A stretch of DNA of 64,000 bases from Azolla caroliniana (GCA_043228905.1 JBHGNT010000018.1:310001-374000); one strand, 5' to 3'. Counted from the first letter of the stretch, positions 1 through 10,850 are shown. Made by a program: numbers and translations. Notes: generated from the sequence alone by a model not told the origin.

Positions 1-1070
1 GTGGGGATCTCATGGCATGGTAAAACATATTGGGATGATGTAAGATTAGATGGCATAAAGGAAAATACTCCCAAAGACACACGAATTTCTTGAAACCGTT
101 ATTTGCCATGGTCATGATGGTGAAAAATACCAATGCACATTAAGGTGTTCCTTTGCACAATATTCTTGTAAGAGTTTTCCTTATGCACTTTAAATTCTAA
201 AGTAAACAATAGAAGAACAATGCCCATTGAGAAAGAAGGATCAATGCTCCAACCTCCCCCTAAGATTTAATTGAACAATCAATTTAAAGCTTAATGGAAT
301 GGTGCTTACTGAAAAGGAGCCAATGGCCATTAACCTACATAAGGGAAATGATATGTCATTCAAAGAAAGTATCAATATAAAAACATGATGTGATTTGCAT
401 AGAAGCACTAGAACAAATCTAGATAAACATAGAAAACCTTGTGGATTAAGTTAAGTCAAAGGGAAGCAACATGTGAATTACATGTGTAAGTATTTTAAAA
501 GAGTATCTAACTATGGTGGGCTCTAATGTGCAAAAAATCTAAGGGAAGTAATTTATAACTTCCTATTTCTCTCATTTCATATGTAAGTATATGTGTACAT
601 ATATTTATGCAATAAGTTCGAGATTTGGGAATATCTTTATGAGCATACATGCTTAGTAACTAATGATTCAAGGAATGCCAATGCCCAAAACAACAAGAGT
701 TTTGAGCATGGTAAATCGGTATAATTTGCAAATTAAGTTGAATGAAAAAGGAAGGTTAGACAATAGACTATAGTGTATTCCCTCAAAACAGATCTCCAAA
801 GCAAAGGACAACGATCAATTCTCCTTATTGAATTGCATTAAATGTCATGAACCCACCACGATTCAAATTTGAACCCTTCCCCACACAAGGAATAACCTTA
901 TAATAATGCGCATATTTCATTGGATACTTGTTCTTGTATATTCTAGAATCTACTTGAGCACGTACATCTCTAGATCTTTCTTTCCTTACATGCCTCTCAA
1001 GTTTCTTTTCATCCTCTCCAACCTCGTATAAGTATGTGTGTTCCCCTTTATAGATGAACAACACCAGTTA
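1..1070. other. No gene recognised
   Basis: AT-rich sequence with only short chance reading frames. From about 1075 it becomes alignable to 3595-3683, the far end of a degraded LINE-associated repeat. I see nothing assignable before that. Confidence 0.5.
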
Positions 1071-1212
1071 CAGAATTCTCGTTCTCTTCCTTCTTAGTCA
1101 TCGTTCTCTTTTTGTCTTCCTACCTCACTTTAGTCGATATTTGCATCCTCCATTTCATGCAATCCCTTGTCCATGACACATCTAACTTCATTCTCATTGA
1201 AGTTCAATTTGA

Positions 1213-1957
1213 GAGAGAGAGAGAGAGAGAGAAAGAAAGAAAGAAAGAAAGAAATATTAATGTCTTCTAAGACCAAAATTGGCCCATGAAACAATTGGTT
1301 TACAACAAAAATGGGGTATTTACCCATTCAATGTGTGTGTGTGTCTGAGAGAGAGAGAGAGAGAAAGAAAGAAAGAAATATTAATGTCTTCTAAGACCAA
1401 AATTGGCCTATGAAACAATTGGTTTACAACAAAAATGGGGTATTTACCCATTCAATGTGTGTGTGTGTCTGAGAGAGAGAGAGAGAGAAAGAAAGAAAGA
1501 AATATTAATGTCTTCTAAGACCAAAATTGGCCCATGAAACAATTGGTTTACAACAAAAATGGGGTATTTACCCATTCAATGTGTGTGTGTCTGAGAGAGA
1601 GAGAGAGAGAAAGAAAGAAAGAAATATTAATGTCTTCTAAGACCAAAATTGGCCCATGAAACAATTGGTTTACAACAAAAATGGGGTATTTACCCATTCA
1701 ATGTGTGTGTGTCTGAGAGAGAGAGAGAGAGAAAGAAAGAAAGAAATATTAATGTCTTCTAAGACCAAAATTGGCCCATGAAACAATTGGTTTACAACAA
1801 AAATGGGGTATTTACCCATTCAATGTGTGTGTGTCTGAGAGAGAGAGAGAGAGAAAGAAAGAAAGAAATATTAATGTCTTCTAAGACCAAAATTGGCCCA
1901 TGAAACAATTGGTTTACAACAAAAATGGGGTATTTACCCATTCAATGTGTGTGTGTC

Positions 1958-2013
<56 letters not shown>
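1213..2013. repeat. Minisatellite, about 122-bp unit, six copies
   Basis: The block ttaatgtcttctaagacc followed by aaaattggcccatgaaac recurs at about 1257, 1381, 1505, 1627, 1749 and 1871, a period of 121-124 bp. Each unit also holds a (GT)n(GA)n(GAAA)n stretch and a ggggtatttacccattcaa box. The copies differ by only a few bases and by microsatellite length, so the array is young or homogenised. It ends in a long (GA)n run at about 1960-2012. Confidence 0.95.
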
Positions 2014-2015
<2 letters not shown>

Positions 2016-2102
2016 AGAATTAGAATTTTTACCGTCCATAAAGAGGTCAGTTTTGACATATGGGACTACAATATACATGTGTTCTTGATATGTGTATACT
2101 TC

Positions 2103-3532
2103 TTAAGAAGGGGTATTCATACATTGAAGCGCAAAGTCTCTATGCGTGAATAAAGCATACACATATGAACTCAACCTTATAGGTGGTGTCTTAAGTATGA
2201 CATTGAAGTTATCACTCCCTCTTAGTATGTCAACATATCTTGAACAAATTGTACTATATGTCGAGCATGTGAAGAGCAAGTGACATTCATCCTCTACCAT
2301 GCCTTCATTGCGTACTTTACATGTCTTCAAATTCGTTACATTTTGATACCATGATGCAACTTTAATACCTAACTTGAGCACTAGAAACCATTGAGATCGA
2401 GTGTGAAGTAGTGTATGGGCTCTACGAGCATTACTACTCATATTGGTAATGAGATAAGGTTGGATACAATCGATTCGTATTCTTGCTTTATATTGAGATC
2501 AGCATTCAAGGTTGACATTTGCAACTTAGTGTTCTAGCTTTGTCCTCTTAGCATCTTCCCACTTCATTCTTAATGATTCCACCAACCTTTCCTCAATCAT
2601 TACATAATGCATAACATCACTCGAAAGCTCTAAAAGATCGTCCACACCCCATCTTCTAAACCATTTCCTTATGTCAACAACCCAACCCTATGAGAGAATC
2701 TTACTCTTATGATTCTTTTGTAGCTTACATCCAATATTCCAAGCAAGATGTGGTAATTGATGATTCGGCATATTCTTGACTTTTTTAATGTATTTATATA
2801 CTCTTTGGAGTGCCAATATTTTTATCGGTCGAACACCTATTTCCAAGAGCATAACTTAGTAAGAGGTGATGCATTTAACTCCTAATTGCCTCCTTAAAAA
2901 CATCTTTTGTATTTTCTCAATCTCATTTCATGCATTAAGAGAGATGGTGCCACCCCATACTTCTACTCCATAAAGCAATACTTGAGTTACCATGACATTG
3001 AACAACATTAGTTTTATTTCCCATTCACAAGTATCACTTTGGTTGCATTGATTCTCCAAAAGGTAATACAATTTCCAACTAGATTGGAACCTAGAATCAA
3101 AGCATGCACTCCATTTATTTGTGGCGGGTACATCAATACCAATATATTTAAAGCTTTGAACAAATTGTATATGTTCACTTCTATATGTGACCATAGGGTA
3201 ATGATGGTTTGCATTACCATCATTTTTGTTTTCTCCACATTCACCGCTAGTCCACACATACTATCAACAACATATGAGAAGAGTACCACGTCATCTGCAT
3301 ATAGAAGCAATAAGATAACATGATGCATCAATTTGGGGGCATTCAATCCTTCTTCTCTTGCAACCTTATTCACCACTTCTTCTAATTTATCAATACATAA
3401 GCCAAAGAGTGTGGGTGATAGTGGACATCCTTGCTTGACCCCCATGTTACTTAGAAAGTGCTTTGAGAATCCACTATCCATTCTTAGTTGGCATTTAACT
3501 TGTAAGTTGTTCATATAGGCGTGCAACAACAA
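2103..3532 (-). pseudogene. LINE reverse transcriptase fragment (copy A)
   Basis: Broken minus-strand frames encode reverse transcriptase landmarks. About 3350-3450 reads GVKQGCPLSPTLFGLCIDKL, the conserved QGCPLSP block. About 3290 reads YADDVVLFS, the catalytic Y-A-D-D box with both aspartates kept. About 2950-3200 reads FKYIGIDV and VLLYGVEVWG, the thumb/connection region. At 2250-2340 CKVRNEGMVEDECHLLF and a following FTCS give a zinc-binding-like Cys/His pattern as in plant LINE C-termini. Several frameshifts separate these pieces, so no functional protein is possible. The 5' part (endonuclease, ORF1) is not present next to it, because copy B sequence begins at about 3595. Confidence 0.8.
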
Positions 3533-3594
3533 TGCAATACTCTAATGGCATGTCAATCCCTACAATTATATTCCAAAGCTCACTTCGTGGTACG

Positions 3595-3683
3595 GTACTG
3601 TTCTCTTCCTTCTCAATTATTGTTCTCATTTTGTCTTCCTACCTCACTTGAGTCAGTATTTGCCTCCTCCATTTCATGCAATC
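3595..3683 (-). mobile_element. LINE copy B, outer piece before the hAT insertion
   Basis: This 90-bp stretch matches 1080-1170 closely (both read TCTTCCTACCTCACTT, then CTCCATTTCATGCAATC). It stops exactly at the left end of the hAT-like element. Its continuation lies at 9646 onward, on the other side of that element. Confidence 0.75.
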
Positions 3684-3864
3684 TAGGGATCGGCAATGGC
3701 TCAGCTCAAGCCTAAACTGTTTGGCTTAGCCGGCTCGAAAACAGCTTAGCGGCTCGGCTCGATTTAGGCTTGAACTTGCCTTAACAGTTTGAGCTCGGCT
3801 CGGCTCGGCTCGGCTTGAGCCTCGCCAAACCGGCTCAAGCCGGTTAAGCCGTTTATAAACTTTA

Positions 3865-4094
3865 GAGAGAGGGAGAGAGAGACAACAGACAAGGGGAAAG
3901 AGAGAGAGGGAGTGAGGGAGGGAGAACTACACAGACGTGGAGAGAGAGAGGGAGGGAGGGAGACAACATATAAGGAGAGAGAGACTACACAAACGAGGAG
4001 AGAGAGAGAGAGGGAGGGAGACAACATATAAGGAGAGAGAGAGAGAGAGACTACACAGAGGGGAGGGGAGAGAGAGAGAGAGGAATTACATAGA

Positions 4095-4137
<43 letters not shown>
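3865..4137. repeat. GA-rich minisatellite
   Basis: (GA)n interspersed with short units such as GGGAGACAACATATAAGG, ACTACACAGACG and GAATTACATAGAAGGG. The last unit recurs at about 9312-9330 on the other side of the nested LINE, so both blocks were one array before that insertion. Confidence 0.85.
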
Positions 4138-4140
<3 letters not shown>

Positions 4141-4404
4141 CGCAAAGTTCGGAGATGTTGGAGAAGGGCAAACACTAATTTTGATGTATCTTCTTGCTAC
4201 GATGTCCGTTTCCTTTGTTCTTTAGCTCGTTTCGAAGCCTACACATAGAGCTTTCTAAAGAGTACCTGCACGTATCATTTGCAGGTCTTGGTAGAACGTT
4301 ACGAGTAAAAATTCCATTCGATTGCATGCATCTCATGATCGCTTGCTTTGATTCCTTCTCCAACACAATTACTTGTAAGTGAACTCTCTCCTATTTCTTG
4401 TCAT

Positions 4405-5685
4405 ATGGATGGTAGTGTTTTCATGAATATGGATGAGTCTCCAAATTCTTCAAAGGATGCGTGCATGGTTGAGTTAGTATCAAGCCCAAGAGGGGATGGT
4501 AAAAGAAAACGATGTATTGGAGATAATAGTAATGACATGTCTTATGTTGATGCAATGCGACAAGATGATATTGAGAAAGATGATAGTCATTGGGAACATT
4601 TAAGATGCATGGCAAATATATTAATGGAAGATTGTATAAGGGAGAATGTGAAAGTTGCTGAGGAGTTTGTTGACGATGAAGTGGCTAAGGCAGAAATATA
4701 CAATAAGGAGTTTTTGGGCTCATTTGCTAATTTTTGTGATAAAAGGGTCATATTGTTTTTCACGGGAAAGATACCTTTCCTTTGGAGGGTCAAACAATGG
4801 TTACATGGGATTTTACAAGCTAATTTTGTTCAAGATGTTTATGTTGGTCCTCGTGGATTTTATGAGGTTGTTTTGGTATCACAAGAGTATAAAGAGAAAT
4901 TACTCAATAAATTGCTAGTTTTTTATGAGAAAAGTTTGGTTCATATTGTTCTGTGGAGACCATTAGTGGAATACCAAGATATATTAAAGCAAGAGTGTCC
5001 CGTATGGGTTGAGGTAGAGTGCACATATTCAGTGGTTTGGCCAATATTACGGTCAACGATGGAAAAGTTGGGAAAGATTTTGGTGCCTCCTAGTGCTAAT
5101 GCTCAAAATCAATATCGGATGTGTATTCTTTGGAATACTGTTATAAAGAGGCCAAGTTGTTTACAGATTGCATGTTCTGGTATGCCACCTATGTATTTTC
5201 GGCTTAAATGGGGTACATTTGCAGGACATTGTTTCCATTGTGGTGTGTTGGGGCATTTTATGGCTGAATGTCCTCAAAAAAGAAATAATGTAGTGGAAGT
5301 GGTACATGAAGAGCCTACAACTCATGATCAAATTCAAGATTTGACAATTTCAGAGCAAACAAAGGAACCACAAATTGTGAATGAGAAGGATGAAGGACAA
5401 TGGTCAATAGTTTCTGGAAAGATGAAGAAGTCTAATAAAAATGTTGGGCATAATGTATCTATGGAGAAGGTCACACCGACACATCCCATGCGGAATAAAC
5501 CATGGGCTCGCCAAGAGGACTATCCAAAGAAATTATCTTTTGATAGTAAAGGTAATTTGTATGTTCCTTGGAATAAACGAAAATCGGTGCCTCGTTCACA
5601 TGAGGAGCCATCGGGGTCTGGAGTTTTGCATTCCCATAGTAATTCATATGCAATTTTAGGGGATTTATTTCAGGATATGGCATAA
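4405..5685 (+). CDS. LINE ORF1 protein with CCHC zinc knuckle
   Basis: An open frame of 426 residues from the first ATG; the frame is open upstream to 4348 without an ATG. The zinc knuckle CFHCGVLGHFMAEC (C-x2-C-x4-H-x4-C) starts at about residue 281. The N-terminal half, with KIPFLWRVKQWLHGIL and GFYEVVLVS, resembles the DUF4283-type RNA-binding region found before the knuckle in plant LINE and retroposon ORF1 proteins. The tail is polar and low in complexity. ORF1 proteins of this kind coat LINE RNA. This one is intact although the ORF2 beside it is dead. It is an annotated transposon gene, not a host gene. Confidence 0.8.
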   Translation: MDGSVFMNMDESPNSSKDACMVELVSSPRGDGKRKRCIGDNSNDMSYVDAMRQDDIEKDDSHWEHLRCMANILMEDCIRENVKVAEEFVDDEVAKAEIYNKEFLGSFANFCDKRVILFFTGKIPFLWRVKQWLHGILQANFVQDVYVGPRGFYEVVLVSQEYKEKLLNKLLVFYEKSLVHIVLWRPLVEYQDILKQECPVWVEVECTYSVVWPILRSTMEKLGKILVPPSANAQNQYRMCILWNTVIKRPSCLQIACSGMPPMYFRLKWGTFAGHCFHCGVLGHFMAECPQKRNNVVEVVHEEPTTHDQIQDLTISEQTKEPQIVNEKDEGQWSIVSGKMKKSNKNVGHNVSMEKVTPTHPMRNKPWARQEDYPKKLSFDSKGNLYVPWNKRKSVPRSHEEPSGSGVLHSHSNSYAILGDLFQDMA

Positions 5686-5738
5686 ACATTAGCAGTGAAG
5701 GAGAAGGAGATTTCTCGAATAAAAGGAAAAAATAAAGT

Positions 5739-5980
5739 ATGAAGATCACCACATGGAATGTGAGGGGATTGTGTTCTAGATTTAGAATGCATTAGGTTTG
5801 GAGGATTGTGTTAAGTGAGCAATGGGATGTTTTATGTGCAGTAGAGCATAAAGATCATCGGAATGCTGGTTTAATTAGTTATTCTAAGGGTTATACATTA
5901 TGTTATGCTGGCAAGGTTCATGGGGATTATTCTGGGATTGTCATGTTTATAAGAGATAAATTTCACCCTAAACCCTAAAC
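5739..5980 (+). pseudogene. LINE ORF2 endonuclease remnant
   Basis: It starts MKITTWNVRGLCSRFR, the N-terminal strand of the APE-like endonuclease with its asparagine (WNVRG). A stop follows after about 17 codons (atgcattag), then WDVLCAVEHKDH carries the catalytic-glutamate region, and GDYSGIVMFI follows. The frame runs into a telomere-type repeat at 5966. The middle and end of the domain (the GDFN, Y-x-H and SDH regions) are missing. Sequence beyond the repeat already belongs to the linker before the reverse transcriptase. Confidence 0.8.
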
Positions 5981-5989
5981 CCTAAACCC
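5966..5989 (+). repeat. Interstitial telomere-type repeat (CCCTAAA)3.4
   Basis: Three perfect CCCTAAA units plus CCC, the plant telomere motif. They lie exactly where the LINE endonuclease frame breaks off. Confidence 0.95.
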
Positions 5990-6027
5990 ACTCAATTAGA
6001 GGTTTTCATGAGTTTTTAGGAAAACCA

Positions 6028-9000
6028 TTGTTGATTTTTAATTCATCATTTTTGGATCATGAGGTCTTCCATGCCTGTATGTGTCAATTGATTGATGCAT
6101 TTGCCTATCGTGTTCAATTTGATGGGTATGAAGCGTGGGAAGTATTTGTTGCAAGTGTTCAGAGGTTAACTAGATATTATGGAATTCACCATGCTTTTAA
6201 AAGGAGAAAGAAATTAAGTCTCCTAGTTAATTTGCTTGATAAATGCAACTCATTGTTAACTTATTGGCCAACGAATGTAGAGTTGATGGGATATCAAGAG
6301 GTATTAATTTCTGCGATGCATGACATAACTGCAAAAAATTATCAACATGCCAGACTACATTGACTACATTGTCTAAGACAAGAAGTGGATGATGCTAATT
6401 GTCAATCACATAAGTTTTTCCATGACCTTCATGAATCACATGCACGACATAATGTGGTAAGGTTAGAGGAAAATGGTATCATGTGTTCCGATCCTCAAGA
6501 AATTGTGAAGAAATGCATAGAATATTACACACAATTGTTGGATGTACAAGTGTGTATCGATGATAATGTTAAAAAGGATAGAGATGTATTTTTTAATGGA
6601 GTAAAAAATCATGTATCGCATGATGTGGCACAATCATTAGATGCTAATATTTCAGAGGATGAGGTGGAACATGTCATGTCACATCTTGCTAATGATAAGA
6701 GTCTTGGGTGGGATGGATTAACACATGAACTCTTTAAGAAATATGTGATTAAGTTAAAGGGGCCTTTTACGATTTTATTTCAGAAGGTGTGGACATCAGG
6801 GGAAATGCCTCATTCTTGGAAGATTGGTTTGATCAAGCTTTTGCCGAAGGTGCCTTCTCCATCTTCCTTTGCTCAATGGAGGCCTATTTCATTGATGGGG
6901 GGAATGTACAAGATTTTTGCAAAAGTGATGGCCAATAGGTTGCATAAGGTTTTACCTTCTATTATTCATAATGCTCAATATGGGTTTTTAGCAAAAAGAG
7001 ACATTTTACATAATATTTTAAATGTTCAAATAGCAATTGACTATGCAAAGGAGTCTAAACAAGAATTAGTGTTGCTACAATTGGATATCGAGAAAGCCTA
7101 TGATAATGTGGATTGGTCATTTATAAATCAATTGATGTCTCATATGGGTTTTGGTGATCGTATGTCTAAGTTGATATACACATTAGGGGAGGGTTCGATT
7201 TCACATGTGATGTTTAATGGAGGAGTAACCCAACCGATTTCTATTCGGAGGTCAGTTAGACAAGGATGCCCGGTAAGTCCTTTACTATTCACTATTGTGA
7301 CACATCCTATTCTTGTTAAGTTACACAATATGGCTATGGGGGAAGAATTGCTTGGACTAAGGTTGCCATCACGAAAGTCATGTATTGTTCAAGCTCTCGC
7401 AAATGACCATATTATGTTTTTGGCACCTAATCGGGAAAATATTAGTAAGACAAGAGATGTGTGGGAATTGTTTTCAAATGCTTCGGGGTTGAGAATTAAT
7501 ATACATAAATCTGTCCTCATTTCATGTACAAAACAAGATGTGTTAGGGTTGGGGTGGTCAGGAAGGATAATACATCGTGGTATGATTTGTCGTCATCTTG
7601 GATATCCAATTGGGGTGGAAGTTTCTCATGTGAAACTTATTGAGTGGGTATCCAAAAGGTTGGAGGATAAGTTTATGTATTGGAGGTCTCAATTTTGGCC
7701 TTTTCATGTACGACTTAAGGTGGTCCAATCGATTATGGTCTCTATGGTATCTTATTATCTTCCTTTGCTCCCATGGTCAAAGAAATCTCTTGAAATGTTG
7801 TCACGCTCGATGCGAATGTTGTTATGGAAAAGAAAAGGGAAAAGTGCCTTGTCATGGTTGGCATGGGATCATGTTTGTACTCCGAAGCATCTTGGTGGGG
7901 CATCAATATTGAATCTATATGAGCATATGGTGGCTCGTCAATTTACTTTCATTCGATTCATGTTTGAAGGTGTACAACCTTGGACAGAAATGGTGGCATA
8001 CTTTATAGAGAAGAACAGAATAAAGCTTGGAAACATGAAGGTTGAAGCAAATTGGTGGAATGTAATTAATTCTGACAGGGATGTCAAATGTACAGGGTCT
8101 ATGATAGTTAATCATTTGTTGACATCTTGGCAAAGTATGTTGGATTTTGTGGAATGACATCCCCTACAAGAAAGGGGATGTGCCAATTCATTACAAATGG
8201 AGGTTTTGGCAACATCAAGGTTGTTGAGGTGGGAAGGTAAACAAATTCTTAACCTTCAATTTAATCGGATGGCTAGATTGGGTTTGGTAAGAGTTAAGGA
8301 TGCTATGTTGGTTTCACAAAGAAGATTAATGGCTTTTCGAACAATAAGATCAACATTTCGTATTCCAAAAGGTTATAACTTTATTTGGGATAAGTTGCAA
8401 CAAATACTATCTTCGCATGAGCTAATTCCTGATTTAGATGGGCGATCTCAAGAGCTTGATTGGAGGTTTGTTGGAAATAAGAGATTGACTATGATCTCAA
8501 CGAATGTTGCTTATCACAAGTTGATTGACAAACATAAGTGGTTGGAAGAAAGGGTTATAAAGATATGGGGTTTTCATAAGCCCATTACTTGGTGGTTTCA
8601 TGTGATCAAGGCAGGTTGGTGTTCTCGATTGATGCTACAAGCCAAGGTATTTATTTGGAGAGTTATGGTTGGAGCTTTACCATTAGGGGATGCATTAAAA
8701 AGAAGAAACATTACTAAAGGATTGTGTTTCTTTTGTTTGGTGGAATTGGAACATAGTAGGCATGGATTTATTTCATGCCCGATGGCAAGGATGGTTTGGA
8801 GGTGTATCAGTTTAGTGTGGATGTCTCTAACAGGAGTAAGTCTATCTTCCTTCAGTTGGGTTTTTGCACATATGGAGAACAATGAACCGATGGCTCATTT
8901 TCAAATTATTTTTGAGTTCTTGAGGTATTGGGGGCTATGGTTCAATTGGAATATGCAGAATGCCTTCATTTTTTATTCGCAAGTTGGGGTGAGAAAATAT

Positions 9001-9141
9001 GTTCTTAAGTTAAAAGGACTTCTTTTGTGGCAATTGACAGTGCTAGAGAAGTCACAAAATCTCAACCAAGAAGAGAGAGAACTCTACAAGGTCACATATC
9101 ATCATATTCGCCATTTGAATTGGTGTGTAGGGTGGCATTGA
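6028..9141 (+). pseudogene. LINE ORF2: reverse transcriptase and C-terminal region
   Basis: Pieces in order: linker (6028-6363, ending YQHARLH, then a stop), reverse transcriptase (6385-8157) and C-terminal region (8197-9141). Landmarks include FAQWRPISLMGGMYKIFAK, QLDIEKAYDNVDWSFI (first catalytic aspartate) and SVRQGCPVSPLLF. The Y/FADD box reads ALANDHIMF, so the first of the paired aspartates is asparagine. A stop at 8155-8157 splits it from the rest, which contains LQAKVFIWRVMVGALPL and GLCFFC followed by HSRHGFISC, the plant LINE zinc-binding region. The enzyme cannot be active. Sequence between the stop codons is otherwise well kept, so the element died fairly recently compared with copies A and B. 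Confidence 0.85.
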
Positions 9142-9250
9142 GTTTGGTGTCGTAGTTTTCTTTAGATCCCTAGATAGAAGGGGTTCTATAGTTTGTTGTA
9201 AGTTAGTCATGGTGGTGTTTTTTCTTTCGTAATGAAAGCCATTATTTACG

Positions 9251-9254
<4 letters not shown>

Positions 9255-9287
<33 letters not shown>

Positions 9288-9325
9288 AGACCACAGACGT
9301 GAGAGAGAGAGAGGAATTACATAGA

Positions 9326-9370
<45 letters not shown>

Positions 9371-9475
9371 AGACCACAGACGTGAGAGAGAGTGGGAGGG
9401 AGAGCTTGTACAATGTATAGTATATAGTATATAGTGAATCATCTGAGAGAGAGAGAGAGAGAGAGAGAGAGGTTT
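9255..9475. repeat. GA-rich minisatellite, right part
   Basis: Two units of TCGAGACCACAGACGTGAG with (GA)n and GAATTACATAGAAGGG, then tagtatatagtatatag and a further (GA)n run to about 9472. It continues the array seen at 3865-4137. Confidence 0.85.
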
Positions 9476-9645
9476 CTAAACCGGTTTACAAGCCGTTTAC
9501 CAAACCGGTTTAGCCTAAACCGGTTTGTGAACCGACTCGGCTCAGGTTTGAGATCTCGTAAACGGTTTAGGCTTAGCCAGTTTTTCTTGGATCAAGCCAA
9601 ACCGGCTAAGCCTAAACCGAACCGTTGCCGATCCCTATTGCAATC

Positions 9646-10850
9646 CCTCGTCCATGACACACATCTATCTTCATTCTCATTGAAATTTGAGAGAGAGAGA
9701 GAGATCATTTTATCATCCATAAAGATGTAATTTTTTTACCTATAAAACCAACTAAATATATCATCTTGATTGTGAAATTCTTCCTGAATAGGGAATTACG
9801 CTCTATATATGTGAAAATAACGCGCACACATTGCACTCACCCTTTATTGGAGAAGATTCCAATATGACACTTAGGCCATCATATTTCTCACGAATTACAA
9901 TATATATTGAGCATGCAAGAAGTGATATTCATCCTCTAGGAGGTTTTCATTGCATTCCATGATGCTATCTCGACACCTACACCTAGCTTGAGTGAGGAAG
10001 TAGAGTAGTGGACAAGCGGGAATGATCCAAGCATACTAACTCTTTGAGAGCTAAGGCTCATGAAAATATTAATATGTGGTTTCGAAAGGGATGTTCTAAC
10101 TTTATACCTAGGATAACATTGAGGGTTAACATTTGCTAGGGTTTAGAAAGGGTTTATATACCATGATAGTTCTTCAATGGTTGAAACCTCCTTTATGATT
10201 TTTTTAATCCAATTCATGAGCCAATCTTCTAAGAAATATTGCTTGATAGCTTGATCCAACATCATTTCTATCTATTGATATGTTTGTGGTCATGTCCATT
10301 TCAAGATCTCACTTGTTATTATAGTTGCATCTGCTACTTTGCCATTATACATACACACATGCCTTAAATGGTGTTTCAATCTTCAACAACATAGGCAATA
10401 TCCTATCATGCATATAAACCTTATGTAAATATTGTTCCATCATTGGTGAACTCACCAATTATATCTTCTTTTTGGCCCTCAAGTTATCTCCATGCCAATT
10501 TCAGTTAGAGTTTAAGCATTTATGTTTTCTATTCTTGCTTTTGATTGTATTGGCTCTTCATCCTCATCATTCTTTGATGTTGACACAATGTTAAGGCTTT
10601 CTTATTTTTATCTTTTGCGAGCTTGAACATTTTGAGATGAGCCATGCATTCTACATCAAACCAAGCATTGCATGGGGAACTAAGCATCTGCATTGAGAAT
10701 GATATCCTTCAATTGCTCACCATTTGTTTCCACATCTTTAATAAGGGGGAGTGGCATAACCCTCACCTTTATTTGCACATAGATTAACTTTCCATGCAAT
10801 GTTGCATAATGTCTATGTTTTCCTTTTGTACTCTATTGCATTGGCGACTT
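9646..10850 (-). mobile_element. Degraded LINE, copy B, main part (minus strand)
   Basis: 9646-9730 continues the sequence cut by the hAT element (CCTCGTCCATGACACA, then CATTCTCATTGAAATTTGAGAG), matching 1168-1215. 9880-10030 aligns with 2240-2420: both contain GAGCATG, AAG then GTGA(C/T)ATTCATCCTCTA, and ACCTA(A/C)CTTGAG. That is the reverse transcriptase C-terminal zone of copy A. Beyond about 10150 the similarity becomes too weak to read. No open frame remains. The right end is uncertain; a (GT)n(GA)n run at 10852-10880 may mark it. Confidence 0.55.

Larger units (their letters stand above)
1075..3594 (-). mobile_element. Degraded LINE, copy A (minus strand)
   Basis: This is an old non-LTR retrotransposon on the minus strand. 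Its reverse transcriptase part is at about 2928-3532 and its cysteine-containing C-terminal part at about 2103-2441. The stretch 1075-2150, which would be its 3' side, is alignable to 3595-3683 plus 9646-9850. The shared order is a TCTTCC-rich start, the CTCCATTTCATGCAATC stretch, a (GA)n run, then CCATAAAGA. A second copy (B) of the same family therefore lies directly upstream on the same strand. The element ends are not defined. Family assignment rests on protein motifs, and the precise borders are inference. Confidence 0.6.
4138..9254 (+). mobile_element. L1-type LINE (copy C), nested in the hAT element
   Basis: A plus-strand non-LTR retrotransposon with a 5' leader (4138-4404), an ORF1 with a zinc knuckle, and an ORF2 with endonuclease remnant, reverse transcriptase and C-terminal Cys/His region. 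The 3' tail ends in ATTTACGAAAAA. Both flanks are the same GA-rich minisatellite (GAATTACATAGAAGGG with (GA)n at 4082-4137 and 9300-9365), consistent with insertion into it. The exact target duplication is hidden by the (GA)n. It is inactive because of an endonuclease deletion, stops, and a changed catalytic residue. Confidence 0.85.
3684..9637. mobile_element. hAT-like DNA transposon, interrupted by a LINE
   Basis: The ends are inverted: TAGGGATCGGCAAtgg at 3684 and ttGCCGATCCCTA ending at 9637. They resemble the TAGGGATG-type ends of plant hAT elements. An 8-bp duplication flanks it (atgcaatc at 3676-3683, ttgcaatc at 9638-9645, 7 of 8 identical), as expected for hAT. The subterminal zones are rich in GGCTCGG on the left and AAACCGG/CCGGTTT on the right. 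The unoccupied version of the target is visible at 1155-1175 in the related copy A, where CATTTCATGCAATCCC continues uninterrupted. No transposase is encoded. Without the nested LINE the element would be roughly 0.8 kb, so it is non-autonomous. Confidence 0.8.

Noticed and set aside
3764-4248. Frames of 135 and 103 codons of Ser-Leu or Glu-Arg repeats
   Set aside because: Translation of the GA-rich minisatellite; no protein features.
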